NCBI GenBank assembly: GCA_937136445.1
Contig: CAKZOQ010000077.1
Location: forward strand, 1 to 9,812
Direction: 5' to 3'
From: an uncultured Gemmatimonadota bacterium
GTDB lineage: Bacteria; Gemmatimonadota; Gemmatimonadetes; Longimicrobiales; Gaopeijiaceae
DNA: 9,812 nucleotides
The notes beneath the pieces were generated by a model that had not been told where the DNA came from, did no database searches, and saw only the letters and a list, made by a program, of their open reading frames with translations. The translations under genes and the position numbers were made by a program. This document shows positions 6,452-9,812 of this stretch, in pieces (position 1 is the first letter of the stretch; every line of letters starts with the position of its first letter).

Positions 6452-6459
6452 TCGGGCTG

Positions 6460-6933
6460 ATGGACGAAGGGCGCTTCCGCGAGGTGCTGGGCTCCTATCC
6501 CACCGGCGTCACCGTCGTCACGGCACGGTATCCCGAGGGCGATCCCTTCGGACTCACCGTGAACTCCTTCACCTCGGTCTCCCTGGACCCGCCTCTCGTC
6601 CTGGTGTGCGTGAACGCCGATGCGTCGTCCCACGACGCCCTGATGGAGGCCGGGTCCTTCGCCGTGAGTATCCTCTCCCGGGGGCAGGACCCGGTGGCGA
6701 CCCGCTTCGCCACCCAGCCGTCGGAGGGACGATTCGAGGACGTCGACTGGGAGGAGAACGCGCTGGGAGATCCTGTGATCCGAGGCGCGGCAGCGTGGCT
6801 GGCCTGCCAGCCCCACAGGATCCACCCGGGCGGAGATCACTCCATCGTGGTGGGAGAGGTGGTGGCGGTGGAGGATGCCGGGGGTGAGCCCCTGGCCTAC
6901 CATCGCGGACGCTTCGGCGCCTTCCTGCCGTGA
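6460..6933 (+). CDS. Flavin reductase-like FMN-binding split-barrel protein
   Basis: A 157-residue protein of the flavin reductase-like domain family (the HpaC/RutF/NtaB type). These proteins bind FMN or FAD and reduce it with NAD(P)H, commonly supplying reduced flavin to a two-component monooxygenase. The family landmarks are PTGVTVVTA (14-22), the strongly conserved GLTVNSFTSVSLDPPLVLVC (31-50), GDHSIVVGEV (125-134) and the C-terminal YHRGRFG (147-153). Length is typical for a single-domain member. No monooxygenase partner is present in the window, so a true reductase role is not established; some relatives simply bind flavin or haem. It opens the right-hand operon, and its stop overlaps the next start in GTGA. 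Confidence 0.92.
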   Translation: MDEGRFREVLGSYPTGVTVVTARYPEGDPFGLTVNSFTSVSLDPPLVLVCVNADASSHDALMEAGSFAVSILSRGQDPVATRFATQPSEGRFEDVDWEENALGDPVIRGAAAWLACQPHRIHPGGDHSIVVGEVVAVEDAGGEPLAYHRGRFGAFLP

Positions 6934-8303
6934 CGGCCGAGGCCGCCACCGAGACCTCCTCCCCCCTGCGCCCGGTCCCGGCCTTCCTCGTGGGCGTCGC
7001 GGCGGCCACGGCCGCCGAGGTGTCGGCCAGCCTCCTCCTCTACTCCGGCCCGGGACTGATCCGCTCCCTCACCACCATCCTGGCGGTGGAGGCGGCGGGC
7101 TTCGGGTTGGGATTGGCGTCGGCACCTCGCCCGCACCCCCGCATCGTGGACTCGCTGCGCCGGCGCTGGCTCCTCTGCCTCGTCCTCTTCCTGGGGGCCA
7201 CCCTCTACAGCGCCACCTGGAGCCTGACGGAGGGCGTCGGGCAGGCGGCGCTCTCCCAGGGGCTGGGCCTGGCCTTCCTGGGGGCGCTGCCCCTCTACGG
7301 CTGCGGTCTCGTGCTGGGCACCATGTCGTCGGTGGACGAGGGCGCGCGAGCCCGCCTCGGGTCGGGGGCGGCGGCGGCGCTTGGTGCGGCCATGGGATTC
7401 GTCCTCACCGGGTTGGCCCTCCCTCGGATCCTGGCGCCGGCGTCCCTCTTCCTGGGCTCCCTGGTCTTCCTTTCCGCCGCGGGGCTCTTCTACGGGGCGC
7501 TGCTGGATCGGCGGCTCCGGGTTCAGGTGGTGGAGCGGCGGTCTGCGGGCTCGGTGGACGCACGTGTGGAGGATCGCCACGACCCGAGGTCCGGACGGAC
7601 GGTGCGTCTCCTCCTGGAGGGCGACTGGATCCGTCGGTGGATGGCGCTGGAGGAGGGGGAGGGGGAGCACCGTCGCAGGCCCTGGGACCGCATGGTGTGG
7701 GAGGCGGTCCAGGCCGGCTGGGATCGGGGGGACGACGGTACCCCCCGGCGGATCCTCTTCGTCGGAGGTGGGGCGTCGGGGGTCCCCTACGCCACCGTCC
7801 GGAGCCACCCCGGCGTGGAGGTGGTGGTGGTGGAGCGGAGCGAGACGGTGGTGGAGATGGCCCGGGATCACCTGGAGAGCCATCTTGACCGAGACGCGTC
7901 GGAGCGGATCCGGGTGCGGACGGGGAATGTGGAAGACCTCCTTCAGGATCTCGGCGAACCCTACGATGTGGTCCTCGTGGACCTCACGGCCTTCTACGCT
8001 CTGGGAGGTCTCGAGGCCCTGTCCCGGGCGGGGTGGGACGCCCTGACCCGGGCGGTGGCACCCGACGGGGTCCTGGCGAGCGGTCCGGTGGCGCCGCCTC
8101 CCGGGGTGTGGCGTATGCCCACGGGTTGGAAGGAGTGGTCCCTGGCTCTGAACCCGTCGGCGGTGCAGGGGGTGACGAAGGGTCGCGGAGACGCCTCCGA
8201 AGACCTTTTCGTGCGTACGCGAGGCTTCATCCCGGTGGCCCTCCTTCCGTCGCTGGGGATCCCGGACGAGCCGCTCGTCGCTCAGGTGGAGCCGGTCCCG
8301 TGA
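6930..8303 (+). CDS. Six-helix membrane protein with divergent spermidine-synthase-like domain
   Basis: The 457-residue product has an N-terminal membrane part with about six helices (roughly 15-37, 42-65, 80-98, 108-133, 145-165, 170-192) and a cytosolic C-terminal Rossmann domain (about 225-457) of the spermidine-synthase/AdoMet-methyltransferase fold. Visible fold landmarks are ILFVGGGASG (275-284), the acidic end of strand 2 in VVVVERSE (298-305), GNVEDLL (332-338) and YDVVLVDLTAF (345-355). Classical aminopropyltransferases have GGGDGG, GDG/GDA and an acidic DSxDP motif at these points. Here the Asp of the glycine loop is replaced (GGGASG) and DSxDP is VDLTAF, so polyamine synthesis is doubtful. 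The architecture matches membrane-fused spermidine-synthase-like proteins whose function is mostly unknown. GTG at 6930 is inside the GTGA overlap with the flavin reductase, and the stop overlaps the next gene the same way. Confidence 0.85.
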   Translation: MTAEAATETSSPLRPVPAFLVGVAAATAAEVSASLLLYSGPGLIRSLTTILAVEAAGFGLGLASAPRPHPRIVDSLRRRWLLCLVLFLGATLYSATWSLTEGVGQAALSQGLGLAFLGALPLYGCGLVLGTMSSVDEGARARLGSGAAAALGAAMGFVLTGLALPRILAPASLFLGSLVFLSAAGLFYGALLDRRLRVQVVERRSAGSVDARVEDRHDPRSGRTVRLLLEGDWIRRWMALEEGEGEHRRRPWDRMVWEAVQAGWDRGDDGTPRRILFVGGGASGVPYATVRSHPGVEVVVVERSETVVEMARDHLESHLDRDASERIRVRTGNVEDLLQDLGEPYDVVLVDLTAFYALGGLEALSRAGWDALTRAVAPDGVLASGPVAPPPGVWRMPTGWKEWSLALNPSAVQGVTKGRGDASEDLFVRTRGFIPVALLPSLGIPDEPLVAQVEPVP

Positions 8304-9812
8304 TCCTCGCCCACCTCTCGGACCTCCATCTGGGCTTCCGGGCCTACGGCAGGACCGAGCGGGGGATGGACGTGCGGGAACGGGACGTCGCGTCGGCGTT
8401 CGACCGGGCGGTGAAGGAGGTGGTGGCGCTGGCGCCCGGGGTCATCCTCGTCTCCGGGGACGTCTTCCACCGTCCCGATCCGCCGGCGGGAGCCGTGGTG
8501 GCGTTGGCGCGTGGCCTCGAGGCCTTCCGCGCCTCCCTGCCGGAGACGCCGGTGCTCATGGTGGCAGGCCCGAGAGACACCCCGCGACGAACCGGTGATC
8601 CAGGGGCGCTGGCAGTCCTGGACACCTTTCCCAACGTAGAGGCGGCCACGGGACTGCCTCGTTCGCTCCTGGTGGAGCGGCTGGACCTCCACGCCAGCCT
8701 CGTGCCCTACCGGGGCGCAGTGCGGGAACCGGCGGCGTTGCCCGAGCCGGACCCTCGGACCCGCTGGAACCTGTTGGTCCTCCACGGCCGCATCGAGGCC
8801 GGAGGAGAGGGCCGCGGCGTCTTCGTGGATCCTCGTGACTGGGACTATGTGGCGCTGGGCGGGGAGCACCGTCACCGGGCGGTGAGCCCCGGCATGCGCT
8901 ACGCCGGATCGCTGGAGCGGGTGGCGTTGGATCCGTGGGACGAGGCCGCGGACGAGAAGGGTTTTCTCAGCATGGACCTGGAGACCGGGCGGGCCACCTT
9001 CCATCCCATTCCCGGACGGCCGGTGGTGGCGCTGGCGCCCATCCGTCTCTCCCCGGGAGATCCGGAGCGGCTCCGGCGGAGGGTGGACGAGGTCACCCGC
9101 GAGGTCCCGGCGGGCATCGACGGCAAGATCGTTCGACTTCGGCTGGAGGGCGTCGATCCGCGGGAGCTTCTGGCCCTTCAGGGCGACCTCCTTCCGGAGC
9201 TCCGTCGTCGGGCGTTGCATCTGGCCGTGGAGGCGGGGCGGGAGCTCGCCACACCCACCGAGGCCTGGATGCCCTCCGACGCACCGGCTCGCCTCCGGGA
9301 GACGCTGGTGGAGGAGGTTCGCGCGGGGGACCCGGAGGCCCTCGCGGACCTCGTGCAGGCCCTGGTCTCGGGGGAGGGGACGCCGGGAGGAGGAGGCATG
9401 GTCCATACGTCGGGGCCGCTGGGCCGTCTGGACACGGTGGACGGGCGGGTGGAGGGGGTGGGGCGGATCAGCGCCTCCATCCGGCCGGGCCTCACGGCGC
9501 TCCTCGGGGGAGCGGGTCGTTCCCGGCGGGCCGTGGCGGCCTTCCTGCAACGGGAGGGGGGCGGATCGGCCGAAGGACCGCTGGCCGATCTCTGGTTCGG
9601 GCGGGGCGGTGAGACGCTCGACGGCTCGCTCCATCAGGCGGTGGAGGCGGTGGCAGGGGCGCGCGGCCTGGGCGTCGTGGACGAGGCGTTGGAACGGGCA
9701 GAAGCGCTGGTGTCTCCGGGTGGGGGCAACGGCGATGGTGCCGTGGTGGCGGACGCCACGATCTCCGCGAAGGACGAGGTCCCTCGGGAACCCGCGGCGG
9801 CTCGGGGTCTGC
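8300..9812 (+). CDS. SbcD/Mre11-like phosphoesterase homologue with altered metal site, 3' end off window
   Basis: The frame is open from GTG 8300 to the window edge (504 codons, no stop). The N-terminal half follows the SbcD/Mre11 calcineurin-like nuclease fold: motif I HLSDLHLG (5-12, Asp8, His10), motif II SGDVFHRP (52-59, Asp54), His162 in VLHG, and DYVALGGEHRH (182-192) then YAGSLE. Motif III is GPRD (90-93) instead of GNHD, and motif V is GGEH instead of GHxH. Three of the eight metal or catalytic residues (Asn91, His92, His188 equivalents) are therefore lost. Residues 240-360 resemble the SbcD capping region. Beyond Met367 a segment RISASIRPGLTALLGGAGRS (389-408) looks like the start of an SbcC/YhaN ATPase head with a damaged Walker A. 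SbcD proteins are usually about 380-420 residues, so this one is long. It overlaps the membrane protein stop by GTGA. Confidence 0.85.
   Translation, partial: MILAHLSDLHLGFRAYGRTERGMDVRERDVASAFDRAVKEVVALAPGVILVSGDVFHRPDPPAGAVVALARGLEAFRASLPETPVLMVAGPRDTPRRTGDPGALAVLDTFPNVEAATGLPRSLLVERLDLHASLVPYRGAVREPAALPEPDPRTRWNLLVLHGRIEAGGEGRGVFVDPRDWDYVALGGEHRHRAVSPGMRYAGSLERVALDPWDEAADEKGFLSMDLETGRATFHPIPGRPVVALAPIRLSPGDPERLRRRVDEVTREVPAGIDGKIVRLRLEGVDPRELLALQGDLLPELRRRALHLAVEAGRELATPTEAWMPSDAPARLRETLVEEVRAGDPEALADLVQALVSGEGTPGGGGMVHTSGPLGRLDTVDGRVEGVGRISASIRPGLTALLGGAGRSRRAVAAFLQREGGGSAEGPLADLWFGRGGETLDGSLHQAVEAVAGARGLGVVDEALERAEALVSPGGGNGDGAVVADATISAKDEVPREPAAARGL

Noticed and set aside
7816..7862. 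GTGGTG-rich low-complexity run
   Set aside because: It encodes the valine-rich strand VVVVERSETVVE of the Rossmann domain.
8282..9634. 450-codon minus-strand open frame at the right end
   Set aside because: The plus strand in this interval carries an open frame with clear SbcD-family motifs. The minus-strand translation is Arg/Pro/His-rich and matches nothing.
1..9812. CRISPR arrays, tRNA/rRNA genes, insertion sequences, attachment sites
   Set aside because: I saw no regularly spaced repeats, no tRNA-like cloverleaf with TTC-rich T-arm, no transposase or terminal inverted repeats, and no compositional break suggesting an inserted element.

Overview
The window is very GC-rich, gene-dense DNA from what looks like a diderm bacterium. 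The short group-1-type sigma factor without a long region 1.1, two lipobox lipoproteins, frequent GTG starts and very high GC would fit a Gemmatimonadota-like lineage. That placement is inference and cannot be confirmed from this sequence alone.

Layout. (1) Positions 1-335, minus strand: 5' part of a PP2C-type serine/threonine phosphatase that runs off the left edge. (2) 336-686: divergent non-coding region with a TTGACA-type promoter element and GC palindromes. (3) 687-2583, plus strand: a primary-type sigma-70 factor followed by the ribosome-assembly GTPase RsgA. Between them lies a perfect 14-bp stem hairpin capped by a second short stem with a UUCG tetraloop. (4) 2612-6318, minus strand, convergent with rsgA: a four-gene operon made of an unknown lipoprotein, a BtuF-like binding lipoprotein, a BtuC-like permease and a BtuD-like ATPase. 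This is a complete ABC importer of the cobalamin/siderophore class, most like cobalamin. (5) 6319-6459: divergent control region with three small hairpins. (6) 6460 to the right edge, plus strand: a translationally coupled set made of a flavin-reductase-like protein, a six-helix membrane protein with a spermidine-synthase-like domain, and a long SbcD/Mre11-like phosphoesterase homologue that continues past the window.

The importer genes work together in an obvious way: BtuF captures ligand, BtuC passes it through the inner membrane and BtuD powers transport. The role of the coupled lipoprotein is unknown. The sigma factor and RsgA are housekeeping functions in transcription and 30S maturation.

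The most unusual part is the right-hand operon. The SpeE-like domain lacks the acidic residues expected of an aminopropyltransferase. The SbcD-like protein has lost three of eight expected metal-site residues (GNHD is GPRD, GHxH is GGEH) while its frame stays fully open for 504 codons. Its C-terminal part also carries a degenerate Walker-A-like GGAGRS segment, reminiscent of an SbcC/YhaN-type ATPase head. Four gene junctions in the window all use the same 4-nt GTGA stop/start overlap.
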